A DNA stretch of 64,000 nt from Lachnospira sp. UBA3790. GTDB taxonomy: Bacteria > Bacillota > Clostridia > Lachnospirales > Lachnospiraceae. The translations under genes and the position numbers were made by a program. Shown here one piece after another: positions 26,280 to 34,856 of the stretch; the first letter of the stretch is position 1; each line of letters opens with the position of its first letter. The notes beneath the pieces were generated by a model. It searched no databases. It was not told the DNA's origin and saw only the letters and a list, made by a program, of their open reading frames with translations. The stretch covers positions 247,840 to 311,839 of the forward strand of contig DFEY01000002.1 of NCBI GenBank assembly GCA_002369135.1. Reading direction: 5' to 3'.

Positions 26280-29150
26280 CTACCATTTCAAATCAATAGT
26301 AAATCTCTCTGCATTTCCACACTCAACTAATGTGCTTTGATCAAATACATCATCGTAGCAGAAGCCGTATGCTCTACCCGAAACCGAGATTGGATGGAAG
26401 AATGCTGCGTATTCATTGCAGATTTCTCCAGTCTTATAATATGTCTCTGGCTTGCTCCAATTCTCTGGAGTCATCGCCACACCTCTAGTAAACGCCGCAC
26501 AAAGTTGTGCTTCTATTGCTAATTCAACGCTAGCGTTTTGTGGATTGTTTTCATTTTCCGAGCTGATTCTGTTGAACGCTCCTCTTCCCTCTAGCACATC
26601 CTGTGTACTTGGTTTGTCGATGTAATACTTGTTATTGAATATAATTCTGTTGCCTGAAACTCTACCCGTGAATGTTCCAGTCTCTGAAGAGAACGTCAAA
26701 TCTTGACTCGCATATTTGCTCCAGAATCTATTGATGTAATCATCATAGTAGTTTCCGTATTGTTTTCCCTCGCCAAAGGTCATCTTGGCTGGACACATAA
26801 TTCTCTCATCCGTGATCAATGTCTTAAATGGAGCGGAAACTGTATTTCTAAATAACTCAAATGTTTCTGATCGAGTCTTCATATCACCTACGCATCTGTC
26901 ATACGCACCATACTCGTCAGTAAGTCTTGCAATCATTGGGAAACTGAAAAAGTCTACTCTTGTAACGTTTCCGTGGAATGTAATTGAATCATTAACAGCC
27001 TCAGTAGTGAACTCTAAGTACTCAAACAATGTATGCGCGTTAGCATCATCCGGATTATTTGTATCAGGTCCCGCGTATCCAACGTCCTGTCCCGAACCAT
27101 TAAATGTAATATAAACTGGCTCGCCGTAACTTAGATACATTCTTCCCGACTCTATGGCTGGGAGCTGAACTGATTTATTCTGCGCCAAAGTATGCACAAT
27201 CTTTGCCGCATACTGTCTGCCGCCAATAGTTCCATCGTTATCTGCAGCGCTTGCTTCTACTAAGTTTCCGTCGGCTGTTAAATAAGCCATTCTATGTGTT
27301 TGCGGATTTCGTCCCACAATTATCCAGTAAATCTGATTGTCAGAATACTGGCTATTAGTCTTGTTGTTTAGCTGAAGAATCATCTTGCCATCTTCTTTTT
27401 GAATTGAATCATCAATCTCTGGCATCATTTCTTCAGGAATAGCTGTTGTTTGGACCTCTGTCTCAGCAGTTCCTTGAACATTTACTACCTGTGAAGTTCT
27501 CTCCGACTCTGTCTTTGCCTTCGCATTAACTGTTGCAACTGAAACCGTATGGTCACCCTCAGTTGATACAGGAATTCTAAACTCCTGCGCTGTAACTTTT
27601 GTTCTAACTCTTGTTCCGTCAATGTATAGGTTATAGCAGTTTATTTCTCCTGCACCCCAAACCACTCTGATAATTCCAGCATCTGGATTTTCAGTCACCA
27701 AACCAAATGGTTTTGGAAGTGATGGGTCTACTACAAAGTCCTCAGAAGGTTTTGTAGTTGGCTTCACTGTAGTAGGTGCTACTGTGGTAGTTGGTTTAAC
27801 AGTAGTTGGAGCAACTGTAGTAGTTGGTTTAGCTGTAGTTGGCTTCTGTGTAGTTGGCTCTTCTTCGCTGTAGTCTCCAGAAGTACCAGTAACCTTTGTT
27901 CCATCTAGTGTCATAAAGTAAGGTATCACATTCCAGGTAGATCCAATGCTTGGGTCCATACTTCTAACTGTATATGTAAAGAAATACTTTGAGTCGTCAC
28001 TGAAAATGCTTGGCAATTTAGACTGTCCACCTGCAATAATAGAACTGTAAACTTTTGTTACTTGCTTATCTTTCTCAGCAATTATGCTATTACCGTAAGT
28101 ACCTGTAAAAATAAATCCGCAGTACTCGTAATCTAAAGAGTCTATCGTACTTACAAATCTGATTGCAGTATTATCTTCTGCTTTTTGGAATTTAACTGTT
28201 AGTGAATTCTCATCTACAAATTTCGCATACGCCATTCCTGTGCTTTCCATATATGGTGTTGTGAAATTGCTATCTTCAAACCATCCTGCAAAGACTTTGC
28301 CGCTCTTTGTAGGATATGTGTTAGTTGATTTATATGGTGTAACATCCATTCGCTCGTCCTGCGATCCATCCACGTTCTTAATCTGAACATAAGATGTCTC
28401 ACTTCCACGGACTAGTTCGACCTCGTTTATATATTCAGTCATAGCCGAAAGGTAAACGCATGCTCCAGCTCCCTGGATAGCACCCACATTGTTAGTCTGT
28501 CCATTTACTCTAATCTCTGTAATTTCAGATCCAGTTGAAATATATACTCCGTCTTCTTCGGCGAAGCCTGGATGTTGAACACTTACTACTTCGTTAATAC
28601 CCTTCCAAGTAGTCTTTGTGTAGAACCACTTGTCATTTCCGCCTGTAATTGAAATCCAAGTCTGTTCCGAAGTAGTGGTTGGTGCCTGAGTCTGTGTTGG
28701 AGCCTGAGTGTTGCTCTGACTCTCTCCAGTTGGTTCCTCAGTTCCATCCGCATAGTAAACGTAGCATGTGCTTTCTTTGTTGCCCTGTGTAACTGTAAAC
28801 TCTGTCACTTTTTTCGTGAAGTTATCTAGATGCAAAATAATACCTGCGCCTTGGATATCATATCCATCCAAAGAACAATCGCTGACAACTCCGCCAAAGC
28901 TAACATATAAACCCGGCTTACTTGCAAAGTCTGGCTTTTGAATGTTAACTAAACTTCCGTCTTCAGAATAGAACTTATACTTATTTGAATAAGCTCCGCC
29001 GCCTGCGCCGTCTCCTGCCCAATCAATTGTGCTCCAGTCTGGCTCTGCTGCTTCAACATTGCTTGAAGGCATAAAAGCAAAACCCGCTATAGCAATTGCC
29101 ACAGCGCATACAACTGAAATAATTTTTGCGTAGAATCTTGGTAGTCTCAT
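26280..29150 (-). CDS. Secreted GH64-type beta-1,3-glucanase
   Basis: A 956-aa exported protein. A signal peptide (1-34) is followed by two related N-terminal beta modules (about 35-135 and 160-260, each with an IQGAGxxxxL.xxT motif), a further domain to about 425, a Thr/Pro-rich linker with TTTVAPTTVKP repeats (about 430-475), an Fn3-like domain and a C-terminal catalytic region (about 590-956). The last matches glycoside hydrolase family 64: HGNVTRVDFFSFP, the EGKQYGNYYDDYINRFWSKY block, TGRVSGNRIIF and the terminal FHPISVSGRAYGFCYDDVFDQS. GH64 enzymes cut beta-1,3-glucan (laminarin, fungal or callose glucan). It is the first gene of an operon with CotH. Confidence 0.87.
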   Translation of the reverse strand: MRLPRFYAKIISVVCAVAIAIAGFAFMPSSNVEAAEPDWSTIDWAGDGAGGGAYSNKYKFYSEDGSLVNIQKPDFASKPGLYVSFGGVVSDCSLDGYDIQGAGIILHLDNFTKKVTEFTVTQGNKESTCYVYYADGTEEPTGESQSNTQAPTQTQAPTTTSEQTWISITGGNDKWFYTKTTWKGINEVVSVQHPGFAEEDGVYISTGSEITEIRVNGQTNNVGAIQGAGACVYLSAMTEYINEVELVRGSETSYVQIKNVDGSQDERMDVTPYKSTNTYPTKSGKVFAGWFEDSNFTTPYMESTGMAYAKFVDENSLTVKFQKAEDNTAIRFVSTIDSLDYEYCGFIFTGTYGNSIIAEKDKQVTKVYSSIIAGGQSKLPSIFSDDSKYFFTYTVRSMDPSIGSTWNVIPYFMTLDGTKVTGTSGDYSEEEPTTQKPTTAKPTTTVAPTTVKPTTTVAPTTVKPTTKPSEDFVVDPSLPKPFGLVTENPDAGIIRVVWGAGEINCYNLYIDGTRVRTKVTAQEFRIPVSTEGDHTVSVATVNAKAKTESERTSQVVNVQGTAETEVQTTAIPEEMMPEIDDSIQKEDGKMILQLNNKTNSQYSDNQIYWIIVGRNPQTHRMAYLTADGNLVEASAADNDGTIGGRQYAAKIVHTLAQNKSVQLPAIESGRMYLSYGEPVYITFNGSGQDVGYAGPDTNNPDDANAHTLFEYLEFTTEAVNDSITFHGNVTRVDFFSFPMIARLTDEYGAYDRCVGDMKTRSETFELFRNTVSAPFKTLITDERIMCPAKMTFGEGKQYGNYYDDYINRFWSKYASQDLTFSSETGTFTGRVSGNRIIFNNKYYIDKPSTQDVLEGRGAFNRISSENENNPQNASVELAIEAQLCAAFTRGVAMTPENWSKPETYYKTGEICNEYAAFFHPISVSGRAYGFCYDDVFDQSTLVECGNAERFTIDLKW
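27738..27860. repeat. Coding tandem repeat: Thr/Pro linker of the GH64 protein
   Basis: The 33-bp unit encoding TTTVAPTTVKP occurs twice in tandem, flanked by shorter TTAKP and TTQKP variants. It forms the flexible, probably glycosylated or extended linker between domains and is a likely site of length variation between strains. Confidence 0.75.
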
Positions 29151-29326
29151 AATACTCTTTCCTCCTAGTCCCGCTTCCCTATTTAATTATTTCCGAACTT
29201 CTAGTGTTTATATACTAACACAAAAAATGTAGGAAAAATATAGCAAAAGTAATACGAAATACTTGTAGGAATTTGTGTACTTTTAACATTTTACACAAAA
29301 AATCCCCAAAGGCATAAGCCTTCATC

Positions 29327-29355
29327 TTGATAAATTTACTTATTCACATTAAAAT
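29327..29355 (+). promoter_or_regulatory. Promoter of the auxin-efflux-type carrier (leaderless layout)
   Basis: TTGATA (29327-29332), 17-nt spacer, TAAAAT (29350-29355), then 7 nt to the ATG at 29363. Transcription would start at or next to the start codon. No Shine-Dalgarno sequence is present. Confidence 0.6.
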
Positions 29356-29362
29356 ACTACTT

Positions 29363-30361
29363 ATGAATAATTTTGATATGTCAGTATTAATAACGCAACT
29401 AATACAGCTATTTCTTGTTATGGCTGTTGGATATATTGCGTTCAAAGCAAAAATTTTAAATCACACAGTATGTAAGCACTTATCAACATTCGTGCTTGAA
29501 ATAACTATGCCAATCATGATTATAGATGCGGTGCTAAGCCTCGATAATAGTCAGAAGCCTGGTACTTCCACTATCGTCACATTATTTGTCGCATCTATTT
29601 TATTCTACGTGGTTATGCCAATCATCGCATTTGTCGTTGTGAAGATTTTGGCGAAGACTATTCATATAAAGAAATACCGCGAAGGTTTGTACATGCTAAT
29701 GATGGTGTTTGGAAATGTTGGCTTTATGGGATTCCCAATCCTTAAAGCTGCCTGCGGTTCAAACGGAGAGCTTGCGGTCTTCTACGCAGCCATCCTAAAC
29801 ATTTTCTTTAACATAGCATTCTTCACATACGGTATTATGATTGTGGGGTATGGCACTGAAGCCCAGGGAAAGATCTCGTGGAAGAAATTTATTAGCCCTG
29901 GTATGATTTCATCCTTTGTTGGAATTGTGCTTTATGCATTTGGAATTCACTATCCAGCCACCGGCAAAGGAAATATGGTAACTGATGTGGTCGAGGGGTT
30001 GTTTGGAACCATTGGAGACTTAACACCACCTCTTGCTATGATTATAGTTGGTGCTACTTTGGCAAGTGTTGCATTGAAGGAAGTTTTTAGTGAATGGAGA
30101 ATATATGTTTTTGTTTTTATAAGACAGATTATAATTCCACTTTTATTATTCCCGGTATTTAAGATTTTTATTAAAGATAGTTTATTAAGCATTGTATTAT
30201 TTATTGAATTTTTAATGCCAATAGCAAACAGTGCCACTATTGTGGCAAATGAATATGACCTCGACAGTAGGTTTACTGCTAAGGCCATTTTCATTTCAAC
30301 ACTAGCATCAATTGTTGCAATACCACTTATACTTTATTTAACATCATTTTATCCACTATAA
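29363..30361 (+). CDS. Auxin efflux carrier (AEC) family transporter
   Basis: A 332-aa inner-membrane protein of the AEC family, secondary carriers that export or exchange organic acids and other small metabolites. About ten hydrophobic helices are visible, with the family's GYIAFKAKIL near the N-terminus, GNVGFMGFPIL in the middle and SATIVANEYDLD near the end. The substrate is unknown. The ATG at 29363 fits the family's N-terminus, but neither it nor the next ATG (29378) has a ribosome binding site; a good promoter sits immediately upstream, so the mRNA is probably leaderless. It is transcribed divergently from the GH64 gene. Confidence 0.9.
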   Translation: MNNFDMSVLITQLIQLFLVMAVGYIAFKAKILNHTVCKHLSTFVLEITMPIMIIDAVLSLDNSQKPGTSTIVTLFVASILFYVVMPIIAFVVVKILAKTIHIKKYREGLYMLMMVFGNVGFMGFPILKAACGSNGELAVFYAAILNIFFNIAFFTYGIMIVGYGTEAQGKISWKKFISPGMISSFVGIVLYAFGIHYPATGKGNMVTDVVEGLFGTIGDLTPPLAMIIVGATLASVALKEVFSEWRIYVFVFIRQIIIPLLLFPVFKIFIKDSLLSIVLFIEFLMPIANSATIVANEYDLDSRFTAKAIFISTLASIVAIPLILYLTSFYPL

Positions 30362-30366
30362 AAAGC

Positions 30367-30399
30367 AAAAAAAGAGCCAAGCATTTGCTTAGCTCTTTT
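30367..30399. terminator. Bidirectional terminator between the AEC carrier and lysS
   Basis: AAAAAAAGAGC-C-AAGCATTTGCTT-A-GCTCTTTT, a stem with one internal mismatch and runs on both sides; it serves two convergent genes. Confidence 0.88.
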
Positions 30400-30408
30400 A
30401 ATTTGCAA

Positions 30409-31929
30409 TTAATCTAAACTCTTCAAAGTCGGAAATAGTAGCACGTCCCTGATGGCTTCAGAATCTGTAAACAACATTACCATTCTGTCGATTCCGTATC
30501 CGATACCGCCTGTAGGTGGCATACCAATTTCTAACGCATGTAAGAAATCTTCGTCAGTAGTGTTTGCCTCTTCATCTCCTGCTGCTAACAACTCTTCCTG
30601 AGCCTTAAATCTTTCTCTCTGATCGATTGGGTCATTTAACTCTGAATAAGCGTTTGCCATCTCCCAACCATTCATAAAGAACTCAAATCTTTCTACATAC
30701 TCTGGATTGTCAGGTTTCTTCTTTGTAAGTGGTGAAATTTCAATTGGATGATCCATAACAAATGTTGGCTGAATCAAATGTTCTTCCACGAACTCTTCAA
30801 AGAATAGACTTAAAATATCGCCTTTCTTGTGATGTGGTTCAAATTCCACATGGTGTTCTTTAGCAAGTGCCTGCGCCTGTTCTAGAGTCTCTACTTCATT
30901 CCAGTCTACGTTAGCATATTTCTTAACTGCATCCACCATTGTGATTCTCTCAAATGGCTTTCCAAGATCCATCTCTTGGCCCTTGTAAGAAATCTTTGTG
31001 CTTCCGCAAACTTTCTCAGCAATATATCTAAACATTTCTTCTGTCAAATCCATCATTCCGTTGTAGTCAGTATACGCTTGGTACAACTCCATCAAAGTAA
31101 ACTCAGGATTGTGACGTGTATCAAGTCCTTCATTTCTGAAAACTCTACCAATCTCATAAACTTTCTCAAGTCCACCCACAATAAGTCTCTTCAAATATAG
31201 TTCAAGAGAAATTCTAAGTTTAACATCCTCATCCAATGAATTGTAATGAGTCTCAAAAGGTCTAGCTGCTGCTCCGCCTGCATTGTGAACTAGCATTGGA
31301 GTTTCAACTTCCATAAAACCTTTGTCGTCCAAAAATCTTCTTACTTCACTAATAATCTTTGAACGGTTAATAAATGTCTCTTTAGCTTCTGCATTCATAA
31401 TAAGATCAAGATATCTTTGACGGTATCTCAAATCCGTATTTGTAAGTCCGTGGTGCTTCTCTGGAAGAATCTGTAGACTCTTAGTTAGAAGTTTAACCTC
31501 AGTTGCGTGAATTGAAATCTCGCCTGTCTTGGTCTTAAATACTTCACCCTTAATTCCTACGATATCACCAATATCGAACTTCTTAAAATCTTTATAGTCG
31601 TCTTCGCCTATGCTATCTCTAGCAACGTATGACTGAATATTTCCATCGCGGTCCTGAACATTACAAAAAGATGCTTTACCCATTACACGCTTAAGCATCA
31701 ATCTACCTGCTACAGTAACTTCTTTGCCTTCGAACTCATCATAATTGTCTTTGATTTCCTGGCTGTGGTTAGTCACATCATACTTAGTAACCTCAAAAGG
31801 ATTCTTTCCTCTTTCCTGAAGGTCTGCTAACTTTTCTCTTCTAACCTTAAGTAACTGCTTTTCGTTTACAGGTTGGTTATTGTTTTGATTATTGTTCTGA
31901 TTGTTATTTTGATTATTTTCGTTTCCCAT
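30409..31929 (-). CDS. lysS: Lysyl-tRNA synthetase (class II)
   Basis: It charges tRNA-Lys with lysine. The 506-aa class II enzyme has an N-terminal OB-fold anticodon-binding domain (about 60-170) and a catalytic domain with motif 1 (DDKGFMEVETPML), motif 2 (VFRNEGLDTRHNPEFT) and motif 3 (GIGYGIDRMVML). ATG 31929 is chosen from the GGAG 8 nt upstream. An oddity is the N-terminal tail: residues 2-21 consist almost only of Asn and Gln, encoded by a 12-bp-period repeat. The core enzyme begins after it. It follows greA but is separated by a terminator. Confidence 0.97.
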   Translation of the reverse strand: MGNENNQNNNQNNNQNNNQPVNEKQLLKVRREKLADLQERGKNPFEVTKYDVTNHSQEIKDNYDEFEGKEVTVAGRLMLKRVMGKASFCNVQDRDGNIQSYVARDSIGEDDYKDFKKFDIGDIVGIKGEVFKTKTGEISIHATEVKLLTKSLQILPEKHHGLTNTDLRYRQRYLDLIMNAEAKETFINRSKIISEVRRFLDDKGFMEVETPMLVHNAGGAAARPFETHYNSLDEDVKLRISLELYLKRLIVGGLEKVYEIGRVFRNEGLDTRHNPEFTLMELYQAYTDYNGMMDLTEEMFRYIAEKVCGSTKISYKGQEMDLGKPFERITMVDAVKKYANVDWNEVETLEQAQALAKEHHVEFEPHHKKGDILSLFFEEFVEEHLIQPTFVMDHPIEISPLTKKKPDNPEYVERFEFFMNGWEMANAYSELNDPIDQRERFKAQEELLAAGDEEANTTDEDFLHALEIGMPPTGGIGYGIDRMVMLFTDSEAIRDVLLFPTLKSLD

Positions 31930-31960
31930 TATAATCTCCATCCATTTATGTGATTATTGT

Positions 31961-31990
31961 AAAATGCTTCTATATTTATAGAAGCATTTT
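31961..31990. terminator. Terminator of greA
   Basis: AAAATGCTTCTATA-TT-TATAGAAGCATTTT, a perfect stem directly downstream of greA on the minus strand and upstream of lysS. Confidence 0.85.
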
Positions 31991-32005
31991 GGTTTCTAAT
32001 TTCTA

Positions 32006-32488
32006 TTACGCTTTCTGTACGTCTAAGATTTTATACTTAACTTCTCTATCGCCTAGTTCAATCTTAACTGTCTCACCCTTTTTGTGTCCAACTAAGCCTT
32101 TGCCAACAGGTGACTCGTCAGAAATTTTGCCCATCAATGTGTTAGCGTTTGTAGAGTTAACCATTTCGTATTCCATAGTCTCTTTAAGTTCCATATCACG
32201 AATCTTAAATGCTCTACCGATACCAATCACGCTAGCATCCAAATCTTTATCTCTAATGACTTCTTTATTTTTGAGCATGTTTTCAATCTCTCTAATTCTA
32301 GCTTCGATCTTAGCCTGCTCATCTTTAGCAGCATCGTACTCTGCGTTCTCTGAAAGATCGCCCTGAGCTCTAGCCACTTTAATCTTTTCAGCCACTTCAT
32401 CTCTCTTTACTAATTTTAGGTCTTTCAACTCGTTTTCCAAATCTTTAACTTGGGATTTAGTAAATATTAACTTCTTATCTTCACCCAT
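32006..32488 (-). CDS. greA: Transcription elongation factor GreA
   Basis: GreA rescues backtracked RNA polymerase by promoting cleavage of the transcript 3' end through the secondary channel. The 160-aa protein has an N-terminal antiparallel coiled coil (about 10-80) whose tip carries the acidic Asp44 and Glu47 (QGDLSENAEY), and a C-terminal FKBP-like domain ending in KYKILDVQKA. The start follows GGAGG. It has a good promoter (32594-32566) with a leader of about 70 nt containing a weak GC hairpin. It lies upstream of lysS, a common neighbourhood in Firmicutes. Confidence 0.97.
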   Translation of the reverse strand: MGEDKKLIFTKSQVKDLENELKDLKLVKRDEVAEKIKVARAQGDLSENAEYDAAKDEQAKIEARIREIENMLKNKEVIRDKDLDASVIGIGRAFKIRDMELKETMEYEMVNSTNANTLMGKISDESPVGKGLVGHKKGETVKIELGDREVKYKILDVQKA

Positions 32489-32565
32489 TTTGAACCTCCA
32501 TGTATGTAAAATAATCGATTTTTCTTAAGTCTGCCCGGTTTTTCCTCCTCCAGGCACCACTGAAT

Positions 32566-32594
32566 ATAATACTCCACTTACCCCTCATCGTCAA
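32566..32594 (-). promoter_or_regulatory. Sigma-A-type promoter of greA
   Basis: Minus strand TTGACG (32594-32589), 17-nt spacer, TATTAT (32571-32566). Confidence 0.65.
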
Positions 32595-32595
32595 C

Positions 32596-32636
32596 TAAAA
32601 AATGCCCTTTCGAAGACTTCGTCAAAGGGGCATTTT
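32596..32636 (-). terminator. Terminator of dusB operon
   Basis: Minus strand AATGCCCCTTT-GACGAAGTCTTCG-AAAGGGCATTTTTT; the loop holds a second small hairpin. The element begins right after the dusB stop. Confidence 0.88.
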
Positions 32637-33626
32637 TTATAGTATTTTTTGTGTTAATTTTTCTAGTTCATCTATGCTTTCCACAAGGTTGCACTCCTGC
32701 CTTAACTGCGCCGAATGAGGTAGTCCATGCGTGTACCAGGCGATGTGCTTTCGCATCTCTCTAATGCCTGTGTACTCTCCTTTATAGTCACAAAGCATGT
32801 TCGCATGTCTAATAATCATGTCTCTTATTTCTTTTCTAGTAGGCTTCTCTATAATCTTTCCAGTTTCTAAGTATTCTTTTACTTGTTTAAAAATCCAAGG
32901 GTTACCCTGTGCTGCCTGCCCTATCATAATAGAATCACAACCAGTTTCTTCAAACATTCTCTTTGCATCCTCGGCAGTTTTAACATCGCCGTTTCCGATA
33001 ACTGGAATCTTCACAGCGTTTTTCACATCGTAAATAACATCCCAGTCAGCCTCTCCGCTAAAGTACTGCTCTCTAGTCCTTCCGTGAATGCAAAGTGCAG
33101 ATGCACCAGCAGCCTCAGCTACCTTCGCCAAATCAACCGCCTGATTGTCATCTAGTTTAAAACCTTTTCTAAACTTAACACTAACTGGTTTATCTATCTT
33201 ACTTACAACTTTAGAAATAATCTCCTCAGCTAACTTTAAATCCGTCATCAAATATGAGCCCTCGTGATTATTCACAACCTTAGGAACCGGACAACCCATA
33301 TTTATATCTATAAAGTCACACTTGCCCTCGCACACTTTGTAAGCCATATCAGCTATGATATCTGGGTCCGCGCCAAAGAGCTGAATGCCTATTGGATGAT
33401 CGTCCACTGGCGTATCAAGATACTTTTTAACAATTGCGTGATCTGATTCTGCAATCTCTAACAAAGGCTCAGTGTTTTTATTATCATAGTAGATTGCTTT
33501 TGCACTCACCATCTCTGATACAAAAAGGTCCGCGCCTTGTTCTTTGCACAACAATCTAAATGGCAGGTCCGTCGTCCCTGCCATTGGCGCCAATGCTATT
33601 TTGTTTTTGAAAATCTCATTTGTCAT
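32637..33626 (-). CDS. dusB: tRNA-dihydrouridine synthase
   Basis: It reduces uridines in the D-loop of tRNA to dihydrouridine using FMN and NADPH. The 329-aa protein has a TIM-barrel with APMAGTTDLPFR at the N-terminus, catalytic Cys in DINMGCPVPKV, the FMN-binding SVKFRKGF, CIHGRTREQ and GNGDVKTAEDA segments, and the C-terminal helical domain. Length and motifs suit the DusB/Dus1 group. It lies 1 nt downstream of coaX, a coupling often seen in Clostridia, and is the last gene of a three-gene operon (DUF6145-coaX-dusB). Confidence 0.96.
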   Translation of the reverse strand: MTNEIFKNKIALAPMAGTTDLPFRLLCKEQGADLFVSEMVSAKAIYYDNKNTEPLLEIAESDHAIVKKYLDTPVDDHPIGIQLFGADPDIIADMAYKVCEGKCDFIDINMGCPVPKVVNNHEGSYLMTDLKLAEEIISKVVSKIDKPVSVKFRKGFKLDDNQAVDLAKVAEAAGASALCIHGRTREQYFSGEADWDVIYDVKNAVKIPVIGNGDVKTAEDAKRMFEETGCDSIMIGQAAQGNPWIFKQVKEYLETGKIIEKPTRKEIRDMIIRHANMLCDYKGEYTGIREMRKHIAWYTHGLPHSAQLRQECNLVESIDELEKLTQKIL

Positions 33627-33627
33627 T

Positions 33628-34401
33628 TTATTTGTTCTTATTCTTCTCGTAAATAATTCTCATACCTTGAAGCGTTAGTTCTTGATCATACACATCGATA
33701 AAGTCAGTGTTCTCATAAATAATCTTTCCAAGTCCACCAGATGCCACTACTTTCACATTTTCATAGTTGCACTCTTCTTTCATCTTCTTCAAAATATACT
33801 CAGCTTGACCAATCTGTCCGTAAACAATTCCAGCCTGCATACTCATAATAGTATCTGTAGCCAAAATGGTCTGTGGCTTTTTAATCTCAACCTCAGGAAG
33901 TCTAGCAGTCTCATTCCAAAGAGCCTGCGCACTAATTCTAATACCTGGCGCAGTAACACCCGCGTCAAACGTTCCATCTGGTCCAATCAAATCTATAGTA
34001 GTAGCTGTACCAAAATCCATAACAATACATGGACCGCCATAAATCTCATATGCAGCCACTGCATCTACTATACGATCAGAACCCACCTCTCTAGGATCAG
34101 TTCTGTTAATCTTAATTCCAGTCTTAGTTCCAATACCAACTATCATTGGCTCGATGCCAAAGTATTTTATAATACCACTGTTTAGTGAGTACATAACCTT
34201 AGGCACCACCGAAGAAATCACTACATCCTCTATATCTTTAATGTCGTGACCTTTCTTCTCGATCATCTCAGCAATCTGTGAGCCGTACTCATCAGAAGTA
34301 CATGATGCCTGGCTGGTAAGTCTAAATGTAGCAACTACATCTTTACCTTCCAAAAGTCCAAGTGTGATATTTGTATTTCCTACGTCTATAACTAATAACA
34401 T
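33628..34401 (-). CDS. coaX: Type III pantothenate kinase
   Basis: CoaX phosphorylates pantothenate, the first step of coenzyme A synthesis; the type III enzyme is not feedback-inhibited by CoA. The 257-aa protein has the acetate/sugar-kinase fold marks DVGNTNITLGL (phosphate 1), the VVPKV and DRIVDAVAAYE segments, and DFGTATTIDLI (phosphate 2). It begins 1 nt after the upstream small gene and ends 1 nt before dusB, so translation of the three is coupled. CoA supply links it with pyruvate formate-lyase, though not by position. Confidence 0.96.
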   Translation of the reverse strand: MLLVIDVGNTNITLGLLEGKDVVATFRLTSQASCTSDEYGSQIAEMIEKKGHDIKDIEDVVISSVVPKVMYSLNSGIIKYFGIEPMIVGIGTKTGIKINRTDPREVGSDRIVDAVAAYEIYGGPCIVMDFGTATTIDLIGPDGTFDAGVTAPGIRISAQALWNETARLPEVEIKKPQTILATDTIMSMQAGIVYGQIGQAEYILKKMKEECNYENVKVVASGGLGKIIYENTDFIDVYDQELTLQGMRIIYEKNKNK

Positions 34402-34402
34402 T

Positions 34403-34795
34403 TTAATCCTCTTTCTTCTGCTCTTGTTTTGCTTTTAACTCTTTCAACGCATTGTAATATAATTCAATAGATTCCAAAAGTTCTTTCTTAGTGTTTTGGA
34501 TTTCTCTAATCTTTAACTCGCTTCCGATATCATCGTATAACAAATCTCCCTCATCAGCTTGAGTGACTAAAGTTAACTTTCCATCCTCGTCAAACTCCAA
34601 CAACAAAACTCCACCAACGTCCTCTGTAAACATCACGCACATAATCTGAAGTTCCTGCTTAATTCTTTCAGGAAGAGAGTTAAACTCTTCATTCAAATAA
34701 AACTTTTTCTCATATGCACTAGCGCCACAAAGAACTTTTGTGTGTTCTCCTGTCTGATTAAAGTCTTCTGATTTTTCTAATAGATCTTTTTCCAT
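34403..34795 (-). CDS. Small conserved protein (DUF6145-like)
   Basis: A 130-aa cytoplasmic protein. Its core, VLCGASAYEKKFYLNEEFNSLP followed by ELQIMCVMFTEDVGGVLLLEFDEDG and a C-terminal coiled coil (ELLESIELYYNALKELKAK), matches from memory a family conserved in Lachnospiraceae (DUF6145). Function unknown. ATG 34795 is preferred over the GTG one codon upstream for its spacing from AGAGGAT. It is the first gene of the coaX-dusB operon and is close to coaX (1 nt), suggesting a housekeeping role tied to translation or cofactor supply. Confidence 0.75.
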   Translation of the reverse strand: MEKDLLEKSEDFNQTGEHTKVLCGASAYEKKFYLNEEFNSLPERIKQELQIMCVMFTEDVGGVLLLEFDEDGKLTLVTQADEGDLLYDDIGSELKIREIQNTKKELLESIELYYNALKELKAKQEQKKED

Positions 34796-34820
34796 CACTA
34801 ATCCTCTTCAAATAGTATTT

Positions 34821-34852
34821 CAAAAAATAAAGGGCGCGAATTTCTCGCGCCT
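34821..34852 (-). terminator. Terminator of the SH3b membrane protein gene
   Basis: Minus strand GGCGCGA-GAAAT-TCGCGCC followed by CTTTATTTT. Confidence 0.8.
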
Positions 34853-34856
34853 CTTT

